Source of the DNA: JAJEEA01 sp965243615
GTDB lineage: Bacteria > Acidobacteriota > Vicinamibacteria > Vicinamibacterales > UBA8438
Assembly (NCBI GenBank): GCA_965243615.1
Contig: CBDEVO010000003.1
Location: 1,798,001-1,862,000 of the forward strand
Length of the DNA stretch: 64,000 nucleotides
Reading direction: 5' to 3'
The stretch's first letter is position 1. Every line of letters starts with the position of its first letter. The position numbers and the translations under genes were made by a program. Positions 24,712-33,739 of the stretch are shown one piece after another. The notes beneath the pieces are model-generated. The model was not told where the DNA came from. It made no database searches and was given only the letters and a program-made list of their open reading frames with translations.

Positions 24712-25326
24712 TCAACGGCGCTCCGCCTCGCCGGTCATCGGCACGAAGAGCACCGGGAGCACCGCGTCCTCGGTGACGCCGTCGTCGGTGCGGGTCAGCA
24801 CCGTCAGCGTCTGCCGGTAGTCTCCCACCGGGATGATCATCCGCCCGCCGACGGCGAGCTGGTCGACGAGGGGCTGAGGGACGTGGTCGGGCGCCGCCGT
24901 CACCATGATGGCGTCGAACGGTGCCGCCTCCGGCCACCCGGCGTAGCCGTCGCCCTCGCGGAGCCGCACGTTATCGTAGCCCAGCTCGGCGAGGGCGTCG
25001 GCGGCGCGGGCGGCGAGAGGAGGCACGATCTCGATGGAGTACACGGTGTCGGCCAGCTCCGCGAGCACCGCGGTCTGGTAGCCCGAGCCGGTGCCGATCT
25101 CGAGCACCCGCGCGTCGGGCGCCAACTGCAGGGCCTGGGTCATGTAGGCCACGACGTAGGGTTGCGAGATGGTCTGCCGGTAGCCGATGGGCAGCGGCCG
25201 ATCGTCGTAGGCGCTCGCGCGGACGTCCTCGGGGACGAAGCGATGGCGCAGCACGCGCTGCATGGTCTCGATGACGCGGGGATCGGTGATGTCACGGGCG
25301 ATGAGCTGTCGCTCGACCATCGACAT
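24712..25326 (-). CDS. pcm: Protein-L-isoaspartate O-methyltransferase
   Basis: A 204-residue core of Pcm, which methylates isoaspartyl residues for repair. SAM motif VLEIGTGSGYQTAVLAEL and the family segments RQTISQPYVVAYMTQ and VGGRMIIPVGD are intact. The frame stays open upstream and encodes DRRAWYGGAGAATALGLALL, then an ACTAPA lipobox-like site, that is, a twin-arginine/lipoprotein signal. No good start codon exists for that version short of an ATG at 25561 inside the divergent deacetylase gene. The start is therefore uncertain: 25326 gives a cytoplasmic enzyme, the longer form an exported one. Confidence 0.9.
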   Translation of the reverse strand: MSMVERQLIARDITDPRVIETMQRVLRHRFVPEDVRASAYDDRPLPIGYRQTISQPYVVAYMTQALQLAPDARVLEIGTGSGYQTAVLAELADTVYSIEIVPPLAARAADALAELGYDNVRLREGDGYAGWPEAAPFDAIMVTAAPDHVPQPLVDQLAVGGRMIIPVGDYRQTLTVLTRTDDGVTEDAVLPVLFVPMTGEAERR

Positions 25327-25509
25327 GCGGTCGCTCTCCCGGTCGGAAGGGGCCTGGGCCGACGTGCCCGCGGCGGCTGACGCGGCGTCGACCACGGTGT
25401 CGGCCGGCGCCGTGCAGGCGAGGAGGGCCAACCCCAGGGCCGTCGCCGCGCCGGCTCCGCCGTACCACGCGCGGCGGTCATGACCCGGGGTGGACGCAAG
25501 GGTGGACCG

Positions 25510-26217
25510 ATGTTCCTGTTGCTCGTCGCCGCCGGGACCGGCGTGCTGCTGCTCTCCCATATCGCCCCCTTTCCATTCGTGCTCGACGCGCTGACCCCGG
25601 CGCCCTCCCGCTGGAGCATGCCGGGCCGCGGCACCCCCACAATCTACCTCACCTACGACGACGGCCCGAACCCCGCGGCGACTCCCGATCTGCTGGACGT
25701 GCTGGCCCGCGAGGGGGCGGTCGCCACCTTCTTCGTGCTCGACCGCCACCTGACGGCGGAGACCGCGCCCATCGTCCGGCGGACGTTCCGCGACGGGCAC
25801 GCGGTGGCCCTGCACTCGCACACGCGGCGGCTGATGCTGATGTCGCCGGACGAGCTCGGCCGCACCCTGACCGCGGCCGCCGACCGCATCGAGCGGCTCA
25901 CCGGCCACCGGCCGTGTCCGGCCTTCCGGCCCCACGGCGGGTGGCGCAGCGGGCTCATGTACGAGGGCCTGAGGCGGATAGACCACACCCTGATCGGCTG
26001 GGGGTGGTTCCTCTGGGACTGGGACTGGTTCCGGACGCGGGACCCCGATCGGCTGGTGCGCCGTTTCGCGGGCCGGGTGTCCGACGGCGACATCATCGTC
26101 ATGCACGACGGCCACCACGAGGACCCGCGTCCCGACCGCCGCTACGCCGTCGACGCCACCGCCGGCCTCGTGCCGGCGCTGCGCGAGGCGGGGTTCGCGT
26201 TCGGCACGGTGTGTTGA
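25510..26217 (+). CDS. Polysaccharide deacetylase (NodB family)
   Basis: A 235-residue NodB-fold deacetylase. Motif 1 is TYDDGPNP (catalytic and metal Asp), motif 2 HSHTRR (metal His), motif 3 FRPHGGWRS, and motif 5 IIVMHDGHHED. An N-terminal hydrophobic segment (MFLLLVAAGTGVLLLSHIA) suggests membrane anchoring facing the periplasm. It likely removes N-acetyl groups from a cell-envelope glycan. An alternative ATG lies at 25480; AAGGGTGG just before 25510 supports the later one. It is divergent from pcm. Confidence 0.88.
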   Translation: MFLLLVAAGTGVLLLSHIAPFPFVLDALTPAPSRWSMPGRGTPTIYLTYDDGPNPAATPDLLDVLAREGAVATFFVLDRHLTAETAPIVRRTFRDGHAVALHSHTRRLMLMSPDELGRTLTAAADRIERLTGHRPCPAFRPHGGWRSGLMYEGLRRIDHTLIGWGWFLWDWDWFRTRDPDRLVRRFAGRVSDGDIIVMHDGHHEDPRPDRRYAVDATAGLVPALREAGFAFGTVC

Positions 26218-26234
26218 GGCGCGGCGCCGGCTTC

Positions 26235-28052
26235 TTACGGCGCCGGATCGGCGCTACCCGACAGCCACGCCTCGCGGTTCCGCTTCTGCGCGTCAGTCGG
26301 TTCCTCGACCGGCCGCAGCTCCCACCCCCGCCCCGGCGCCGGCGCCGTTTCCACCGCAATGCGGCGCAGCGCGCCCCGCCGCGCCACGAGGACGTCGAGG
26401 CGGGTTCCCGCGCCCGCCCGGGCGACCCGAGTGCGCCATTCGGACGGCAGCACCCGGTGGCCGCCGATGGCGATGATCTCGTCGTCGACGTTGAAGCCGG
26501 CCGCGTGGGCCGGCGTGTCCCGGGGCACCTGGGCCACCAGGAGCCGGCCGTTCGCGGCGCGCGTGACGGCGCCGATCCAGCCGTCCTCGTCCTGCTCAGG
26601 CTCGTCACCGAAGGTCAGGCCCAGCCAGTCGAGGGCCTCCGCGTAGTCGAGCTCGTCCGTCGAGTCGAGGGCGTGAGCGAACCAGCCCGACAGGGGTACG
26701 CCGGCCACCGCCTCCGCGGTCGCCCTGAACTCGTTGGGCATGAACCCGCGGTCCCCCGAGTAGCGGGCGTAGGCGCGCCGGAGGACGTCGTCGAGCGTCT
26801 TCGCGCCCCCCGTTGCGGCGCGTATCCGCATGTCGAGCAGGAAGCCGACCACGGCCCCCTTGGTGTAGTAGCTGACCGAGGTGTTCCGTGAGTTCTCGTC
26901 GGCGCGGTAGAACTTGATCCAGGCGTCCCAGGAGGCCAGCGAGACCGGCTGCACCTCGCGCCCCGGCGTGGTCTGCAGCCCCCGGATCTGGCTGGACAGC
27001 GAGGCCAGGTACTCCGCCTCGGTCGAGAGCCCCGCCCGGTGCACCGCGAGGTCCGCGTAGTAGACCGTCAGCCCCTCGACCATCCACAGGCTCTCGGTGT
27101 GGACCTCGGCCTCGTAGTCGAACGGCCCGAGCTCGACGGGCCGCAGGCGCTTGCCGTTCCAGGCGTGGAACAGCTCGTGGCTGACGAGCCCGAGCCAGCG
27201 CAGGTAGCGGGGGCGCGACGAGGTCGTCCAGCGGCTGGTCATGAGCAGCGTCGAGTTGCCGTGCTCCAGGCCGCCGCCGGCCTCGGTGATCATGTTCAGG
27301 AACGCGTAGCGCTCGTAGGGCATCAGGCCCCACATGCGGTGCAGCTCGCGGGTGATGCGCTCGGTGTCCTCCGCCGATCGCGGGCCGTCCCAGACCCCCG
27401 ACTCGCCGACGTTGACGAGCTCGTGGGGCACGCCGGCTACGGTGAACGAATGGACGGTGGGGTTGCCGGCCACGATCGGCGAGTCGACGAGGGCGTCGAA
27501 GTCGGGGGCGCGCCAGGCGTGGGGGGCGCCCCCCGGGTGCGGCGCGAGCCCCGTCGCGGTGTCCCGCCACTCGGCCGGTAGCTCGAGGACGACGTCGTGG
27601 GGCCGCGGGCCGTCGTCGTCGGCCAGAGTGAGGAACGTCGGGGCGCCGTTCAGCATCGCGAAGTCGGCCTCGATCCAGTTCGTGCGCACCGACATCTCGC
27701 GGCCGTACACCTGGTAGGAGACCACGATGGCGTCCGCGCCCCCGGTGGCCACCCGCCAGCGGTTCTTCCGCGACTTCTCCACCGGCAGGGGGTTGCCGCC
27801 CGGGGTGCGCGCGGTGACGGCCTCGACGTGCCGGGCGTACTCGCGGACGAGGTAGGACCCCGGCGTCCACACCGCCATCATCAGCTCGACCTCGGGCCGG
27901 CCGCCGGTGGGGACCCGGGCGTCGACGGTGACGTAGTGGGTGTGCGGCGCGGGGAACCGCAGCGTATAGGCGATCGGCTCGTGAGGCTGGGCGAGCGCCG
28001 GCGGCGCCGCCAGTGCGACCGAGAGGCCCGCCGCGAACAGGAGCTTGCGCAC
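26235..28052 (-). CDS. M61-family metallopeptidase with PDZ domain
   Basis: A 605-residue exported peptidase. Residues 1-25 are a signal peptide ending ALAQ. The zinc motif is HELFHAWNGKRLRP near residue 290. Family blocks GGLEHGNSTLLM and SYYTKGAVVGFLLDMRIR follow, and a PDZ domain occupies about residues 480-580 (ANGRLLVAQVPRDTPAHAAG). M61 enzymes are glycyl-type aminopeptidases. GTG at 28052 has AAAGGA upstream; the upstream ATG at 28082 would place that ribosome site inside the gene. Confidence 0.93.
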   Translation of the reverse strand: MRKLLFAAGLSVALAAPPALAQPHEPIAYTLRFPAPHTHYVTVDARVPTGGRPEVELMMAVWTPGSYLVREYARHVEAVTARTPGGNPLPVEKSRKNRWRVATGGADAIVVSYQVYGREMSVRTNWIEADFAMLNGAPTFLTLADDDGPRPHDVVLELPAEWRDTATGLAPHPGGAPHAWRAPDFDALVDSPIVAGNPTVHSFTVAGVPHELVNVGESGVWDGPRSAEDTERITRELHRMWGLMPYERYAFLNMITEAGGGLEHGNSTLLMTSRWTTSSRPRYLRWLGLVSHELFHAWNGKRLRPVELGPFDYEAEVHTESLWMVEGLTVYYADLAVHRAGLSTEAEYLASLSSQIRGLQTTPGREVQPVSLASWDAWIKFYRADENSRNTSVSYYTKGAVVGFLLDMRIRAATGGAKTLDDVLRRAYARYSGDRGFMPNEFRATAEAVAGVPLSGWFAHALDSTDELDYAEALDWLGLTFGDEPEQDEDGWIGAVTRAANGRLLVAQVPRDTPAHAAGFNVDDEIIAIGGHRVLPSEWRTRVARAGAGTRLDVLVARRGALRRIAVETAPAPGRGWELRPVEEPTDAQKRNREAWLSGSADPAP

Positions 28053-28084
28053 GTGAGTACCGTCCTTTCCGGTTGCCGGCATGA

Positions 28085-29074
28085 TCAGGCCGAGAGCTCG
28101 TGGGCGGCGACGGCGGCCCCCAGCAGGGCCGGGTGGGGCTCGATGATCACCCGCACCGGCACCTGCTCGAGGAGCGCGCGCATCGGCGGCTTGTCCACGA
28201 AGGCGTCCACGAAGTCGGCGGTCCGCACGGCCGGCAGCAGGTTGGGCACGATGCCGCCCGCGATGTAGACGCCGGCGGTGGCCACGGTCCGGAGGGCGAG
28301 GTTCCCGGCCGCCGCCCCGAGCGCGGACACGAACAGGCGCAGGGCCTCCGTGCAGGCCGCGCAGGCCCCCGAGAGGGCGCCCGCGGTGACCGCGGCGGGC
28401 CGGTCCCCCGGCCGGCCGGGCAACGCGGCGCCCGTGCAGGCGGTCCCGCGGTGGGTGAACGCGTGCAGGTTGACCAGTCCCGGTCCCGAGACCACGTCCT
28501 CGAGCGAGACGCGCCCCCGCCCGGCCGCGAACGCCGCCGCGAACTCGAGCTCGCGCGGCGTGCGGGCCGCGAAGTCGGCGTGTCCTCCCTCCGAGGGCAT
28601 GGGGATCAGGCGGGCGCCGACGCGGTGCAGGCCGGCCTCGCCCAGCCCCGTGCCGGGGGCGATGAGGGCCGCGTTGCCGCCGGCGGCCGGGACCCCGGCG
28701 TGAACGACGGCCAGCTCGTGCGCGGCGAGCCGCGGCACCGCCCAGCCCATCGCCTCGAGGTCGTTGAGGAGGTGGACCGACGCCACCCCGAAGCGCTCGC
28801 GGATCTCGCGGGCATCGGCCGTCCAGGGGACGTTGGTGAGCTGCGAGGTCCCGTCCCGCACCGGTCCCGCCACCCCGAAGCAGGCCGCCTCCGGGGTCTC
28901 GCGGGCCCCCGCGTCGTCGAGGAAGCGGGCCACGACGCCCGCCAGCCCGTCGAACTCGAGGGTCGCGTAGCGGGCCGTCTCGATCGGTTCGGGGCGTGGG
29001 ACGCCCGCGTCGAACAGCCCCAGCCAGGTCTTGGTGCCCCCGACGTCACCCGCGAGAATGGTCCGAGGCATCAT
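28085..29074 (-). CDS. glk: Glucokinase
   Basis: A 329-residue ROK/Glk-type hexokinase that makes glucose 6-phosphate. The phosphate-1 motif LAGDVGGTKTWLGLF opens the protein. The substrate loop LTNVPWTADAREIRERF and the segment SVHLLNDLEAMGWA with the catalytic Asp match bacterial Glk. Adenosine-binding GVYIAGGIVPNLL is near the C terminus. Start ATG is one of two adjacent Met codons (29074 or 29071). It lies 32 bp upstream of the M61 peptidase start on the same strand. Confidence 0.94.
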   Translation of the reverse strand: MMPRTILAGDVGGTKTWLGLFDAGVPRPEPIETARYATLEFDGLAGVVARFLDDAGARETPEAACFGVAGPVRDGTSQLTNVPWTADAREIRERFGVASVHLLNDLEAMGWAVPRLAAHELAVVHAGVPAAGGNAALIAPGTGLGEAGLHRVGARLIPMPSEGGHADFAARTPRELEFAAAFAAGRGRVSLEDVVSGPGLVNLHAFTHRGTACTGAALPGRPGDRPAAVTAGALSGACAACTEALRLFVSALGAAAGNLALRTVATAGVYIAGGIVPNLLPAVRTADFVDAFVDKPPMRALLEQVPVRVIIEPHPALLGAAVAAHELSA

Positions 29075-29186
29075 CGGCGGCGCATGTCCCGGTCGGTTGT
29101 ACCGGCGGTCGCGCGCCGGTCGCGGCGCGCCTTCCCGGCGGCTTGACTTCGGAACTATTCTCATTCATCTTGCAGGCGGTGGCATA

Positions 29187-30332
29187 GTGCCCTACCCAGC
29201 CGATTCTCCGTTTCGCGATCAGGTCGTGGTCTTCGCGGGGAAACTGGCCTCCGTGCACCACCGGGCCGCGCGGCGGCTCGTGGAGCGGATGGGCGGGGTC
29301 GCCGACGACGAGGTGACGGCCCGGACGACGATGCTGGTGGTGGGCGGCGGCTCGACCGTGCCGCGCGGCGCCGCCGCGCGATCCGAAGCACGCAGCCCGA
29401 AGCTGCGGAAGGCGAAGGAGGTCAACGCGGCCACTCCCGGCCGCGTGCGAATCGTCGCCGAGGACGAGTTCTGCCGGCTCGGCGGCCTGCCGACGGCAGA
29501 GGCCCTCGACCGCCGCTACTACAGCCTGCGGCGTATCCGCCGCCGCTACCCCCGCATCCGCGAGGACCACATCCGCTGCCTCGAGAAACGGTCGCTGGTC
29601 CGCCCCGCCGCCCGCACCGACGTCGATCGCTACTACGGATTCCAGGGCTTGCGGACGGTCCGCGGCGTCAGCGACGGCCTCGAGCGGGGCGCGCCGTTCC
29701 GCGCGGTGCTGCGGGAGCTCGAGGCGGCGCGCCACGGTCAGTTGACCCTCGACTTCGGCGACCGGGGCGAGACGCCGCCGGCCACCATCGTGGCCCTGCC
29801 CGCCCGCCGCCAGCTCGCGATGGACGGCGGGGAGACGGGGGACGCCGGGGGCGAGCCGCCGTCGTCGGTCGAGGCCTCGCTGGCGATCTCCTGCTTCCAG
29901 GAAGGGGCGGCCCTCGACGAGGGCAACGAGCGCGACCAGCTCATGGCCGGCATCGCCTATCGCAAGGCCCTGATGCTGAACCCCAACCTGGTGCCCGCCC
30001 TCATCAACCTCGCCAACGTCCACTACGCCCGCGACGAGCTGGTGGAGGCCCAGGCGCTGTACGAGCGGGCCATGCATCTGGACCCCGAGTGCTTCGAGGC
30101 CCGGTTCAACCTCGGGAACATCCATCACGACCTCGGCCGCCACGCCGACTCGTTGCGACACTATCGCCGTGCCCTCGAGATCGACCCCACCTATCCCGAC
30201 GCCCACTTCTATCTCGCCGTGACCCTCGAGAAGACGGGCCGCCCGGCCGAGGCCAAGCCGCACTGGCGGGCCTACCGGGAGCTGGCCCCGCGCGGCGAGT
30301 GGATCGAGCTGGCCCGGGAGTTCACGGAGTAG
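29187..30332 (+). CDS. BRCT, MerR-like HTH and TPR fusion protein
   Basis: A 381-residue protein of three parts. Residues about 8-95 resemble a BRCT domain (QVVVFAGKLASVHHRAARRLVERMGG and then TMLVVGG). Residues about 110-180 look like a MerR-type helix-turn-helix (YYSLRRIRRRYP, IRCLEKRSLVRP, YYGFQGLRTV). Residues about 235-375 are TPR repeats with the canonical spacing (ALINLANVHYARDELVEAQ, ARFNLGNIHHDLGRHADS, AHFYLAVTLEKTGRPAEA). A DNA-damage or phosphoprotein-sensing scaffold with DNA binding is conceivable but unproven. GTG at 29187 is the start; TTGACT at 29143 may be its -35. Confidence 0.8.
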   Translation: MPYPADSPFRDQVVVFAGKLASVHHRAARRLVERMGGVADDEVTARTTMLVVGGGSTVPRGAAARSEARSPKLRKAKEVNAATPGRVRIVAEDEFCRLGGLPTAEALDRRYYSLRRIRRRYPRIREDHIRCLEKRSLVRPAARTDVDRYYGFQGLRTVRGVSDGLERGAPFRAVLRELEAARHGQLTLDFGDRGETPPATIVALPARRQLAMDGGETGDAGGEPPSSVEASLAISCFQEGAALDEGNERDQLMAGIAYRKALMLNPNLVPALINLANVHYARDELVEAQALYERAMHLDPECFEARFNLGNIHHDLGRHADSLRHYRRALEIDPTYPDAHFYLAVTLEKTGRPAEAKPHWRAYRELAPRGEWIELAREFTE

Positions 30333-30345
30333 GCCCATGCATCCC

Positions 30346-30435
30346 AGCCCGCCCACCGTCGCCTTCGGCTCCGCTCGCCGCCCAACCGACCCTGCCGGGA
30401 GTCGGCACCGTTCCACGACGCGGACTCCTGGCCCG
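30346..30435 (-). repeat. Interspersed palindromic repeat, copy 3
   Basis: A reverse-oriented copy of the family. On the reverse strand it reads AGGAGTCCGCGTCGTGGAAC followed by the GGTTGGGCGGCGAGCGGAGC core. It fills the gap between the TPR gene and the propeller gene and would be translated if the latter began at its first ATG (30337). Confidence 0.75.
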
Positions 30436-30441
30436 TTCCTC

Positions 30442-31455
30442 GTGGAAACCGGGGCCGGGGCCGCGCGCCGCGCGGCCCGACGGCGGCGGAGCGGCCGCCG
30501 CCTGCTGCTCCTCTTCCTGGTGCTGATCGGGTCGGCGGGGCCGGGCGCCGCCCAGGCCGTCCGCATCGAGCGGCTCCTGGACGGCCCCATCATCCGGCCC
30601 GACATGGACGCCTCGATGGGCAGCAACATCGCCGGCCCGTCCCTCATCCGGGTGCCGGACTGGGTGGAGGGCGCCCTGGGACGCTACTACCTCTACTTCG
30701 CCGATCACCGCGGCACCTACATCCGGCTCGCCTGGGCGGATGCCCTGGAGGGCCCCTGGACGACCCACGAGCCGGGCGTCCTCGACCTCGCCGACTCGCA
30801 CTTCCCGACCACCTGCCCGCCGTGCGCGCCCCCCGGCGCCTACGTGCACATCGCCTCGCCGGACGTGCACGTCGTCGACGAGCGGCAGGAGATCGTGATG
30901 TACATCCACGGGCGGGACGCCGGCCGGCAGGTGACCCGGGCCGCGGTGTCCCGCGACGGGCTGCACTTCGAGGCGAGGCCCGAGATCCTGGGGCGGCCGT
31001 ACTTCCGCGCCTTCCGGCACGACGGGTTCTGGTACGCCCTGGCCATGCCCGGCGTCGTGTACAGGTCCCGGGACGGCCTCTCCGGCTTCGAGGAGGGGCC
31101 CACGCTCTTCAACCCGAACATGCGGCACTCGGCCCTCCTGAAGCGGGGCGACTCGCTCCTCGTGTTCTATACGCAGCGGGGCGATGCCCCCGAGCACATC
31201 CTGCAGTCGCGCATCGACCTCGCCGGCGACTGGCTGACGTGGACCGAGACCCCGCCGGTGGAGGTGCTGCGTCCGGAGCGGGACTGGGAGGGGGCGGGGC
31301 TGCCGGTGGAGCCTTCGCGGGGCGGGGCCATCAACGTGCCCGTGAACCAGTTGCGCGACCCCGCGATCTACGAGGAGGGCGGCCGTACCTGGCTCCTCTA
31401 CGCTGTCGCCGGCGAGCGCGGCATCGCCCTCGCGGAGGTGCACGTCGAGCGGTAG
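30442..31455 (+). CDS. Secreted five-bladed propeller, glycosidase-like
   Basis: A 337-residue protein beginning at GTG 30442: a basic stretch (RRAARRRRSGRR), a hydrophobic core LLLLFLVLIG and cleavage near AAQ form a signal peptide. The mature part is a beta-propeller like GH43/GH32/DUF families: YYLYFADHRGTYIRLAWAD, a VDERQEIVMYIHG block, RAAVSRDGLHFE and NPNMRHSALLKRGDSLLVFY. Catalytic acids are not certain, so activity is unknown. An ATG at 30337 would add 35 residues encoded by repeat copy 3 and is unlikely. The next repeat begins on the last base of its stop codon. Confidence 0.75.
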   Translation: METGAGAARRAARRRRSGRRLLLLFLVLIGSAGPGAAQAVRIERLLDGPIIRPDMDASMGSNIAGPSLIRVPDWVEGALGRYYLYFADHRGTYIRLAWADALEGPWTTHEPGVLDLADSHFPTTCPPCAPPGAYVHIASPDVHVVDERQEIVMYIHGRDAGRQVTRAAVSRDGLHFEARPEILGRPYFRAFRHDGFWYALAMPGVVYRSRDGLSGFEEGPTLFNPNMRHSALLKRGDSLLVFYTQRGDAPEHILQSRIDLAGDWLTWTETPPVEVLRPERDWEGAGLPVEPSRGGAINVPVNQLRDPAIYEEGGRTWLLYAVAGERGIALAEVHVER

Positions 31456-31545
31456 GATTCTGCGCCGTGGAACGGCGCGGACTCCTGGAGGGTTGGTTGG
31501 GCGCCCGGCGGAGCCGAAACCGGACGACAGGCGGGCCAGCCTTGG
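31455..31545 (+). repeat. Interspersed palindromic repeat, copy 2
   Basis: The same layout as copy 1: a hairpin with arms beginning GGATTCTGCGCCGT and ending ACGGCGCGGACTCC, then GGTTGGTTGGGCGCCCGGCG. It again starts on the last base of a TAG stop codon. Confidence 0.8.
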
Positions 31546-31555
31546 CTCGGATCCG

Positions 31556-31801
31556 CTAGTACAGGTAGTCGTCGTCGAAGCGGCGCCGTTTCGGGGCCTT
31601 CCGCCGCACCTTGTAGAGCGTGCAGTCGGGGCACCACGACTCGGCGTTGAAGCCGCCCTTGCCCGCGTAGGGCAGCACCTCGGGGTTCGAGCAGTACGCC
31701 GGCCCGCCCTCGCCGACCGACCAGCGGCAGCTCTGAAAGCGGGCCTCGGCCGGCGTCGGCCCGGGCTCGGGGGCGGGGAGGGCGGGAGACGGAGCTTCCA
31801 T
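31556..31801 (-). CDS. Small Cys-rich hypothetical protein
   Basis: An 81-residue protein with four cysteines (SCRW, AYCSN, WCPDCTLYK) that could bind one metal, and a basic-acidic tail (KAPKRRRFDDDYLY). The first 20 residues are Pro/Ala-rich. I do not recognise the family. It sits just downstream of, and on the same strand as, the DEAD-box helicase gene, so it may be co-transcribed with it. Confidence 0.6.
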   Translation of the reverse strand: MEAPSPALPAPEPGPTPAEARFQSCRWSVGEGGPAYCSNPEVLPYAGKGGFNAESWCPDCTLYKVRRKAPKRRRFDDDYLY

Positions 31802-31843
31802 GGTCAGGTCCGGTGCGGCGCCGCGGGAGGGCCGTCCGTGTCG

Positions 31844-33142
<1,299 letters not shown>

Positions 33143-33147
33143 GATGT

Positions 33148-33366
33148 TCAGCGGGCCCGGAAGGTGATGATGCCTCGGACCGGATCGTAGGGAGAGACGC
33201 CGACGGTCACCCGATCGCCCGGTACGACCTTGATGCGGAACCGCCGCATGCGGCCGCTCAACTGGGCCAGAACCTCGTGGCCGGCATCGCACTGCACGCG
33301 GTAGAGACCGCCGCTGTGCACCGCCATGACCGTGCCTTGTACGTCGATCAGGTCGTCCTTTGCCAC
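33148..33366 (-). CDS. infA: Translation initiation factor IF-1
   Basis: A 72-residue OB-fold protein, exactly the usual IF-1 length. The sequence (DLIDVQGTVMAV, GHEVLAQLSGRMRR, IKVVPGDRVTV, SPYDPVRGIITFR) follows IF-1 throughout, with SPYD in place of the usual SPYDL. The GTG start has a strong AAGGAGGCG ribosome site immediately upstream. It occupies the ribosomal A site during initiation. Standing apart from the ribosomal protein operon and upstream of an RNA helicase is a common alternative context. Confidence 0.93.
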   Translation of the reverse strand: MAKDDLIDVQGTVMAVHSGGLYRVQCDAGHEVLAQLSGRMRRFRIKVVPGDRVTVGVSPYDPVRGIITFRAR

Positions 33367-33376
33367 ACGCCTCCTT

Positions 33377-33670
33377 GCCACCGCCCTGCCTGGCATGCCC
33401 CGAGCGCCAGCGCCGCCCGGAGGGCCCTGCGCCCGCGGGACCCCGGGCCGAAACCACGGGGTCGCGAAGCGGAATCCAACGCCGGCGGGACCGACGCGAC
33501 CCGAGGTCGCTCGGCCTGTCGCGTCGAATGCCGAAGAGCGGTACGTCTCGCCGCCCCCGGTCATCGACCCGGGGCGCGGGCGGCGGTCCGGGGTGACCGA
33601 ACCGCGACGCCAGTAGACTCCAAGTCTCGCACAGTAGGCCCCGGGCATGCAAAAGGCGCGGCCCGGAGGG
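33377..33670. other. Intergenic region upstream of infA
   Basis: About 290 bp with no convincing gene. It must hold the infA promoter, but no clear -35/-10 pair stands out. One inverted CCCCG / CGGGG element near 33437-33462 is visible. Frames open here on both strands are composition shadows. Confidence 0.4.
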
Positions 33671-33731
33671 CCTTCACCGCCGCCTCGAGATCGGCGGCCA
33701 TCGCGACGTGGTCCGAGCCCGTCAGGCGACG
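33671..33731. repeat. Tandem duplicate of the 3' end of the acyl ligase gene
   Basis: Matches 33748-33808 at nearly every base with an offset of 77 bp. It repeats the codons for TGSDxVAMAADLEAAVK beyond the true stop codon at 33740. The open frame through the copy differs by a few substitutions, so the duplication is not brand new. Confidence 0.85.
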
Positions 33732-33739
33732 GCCGCGGC

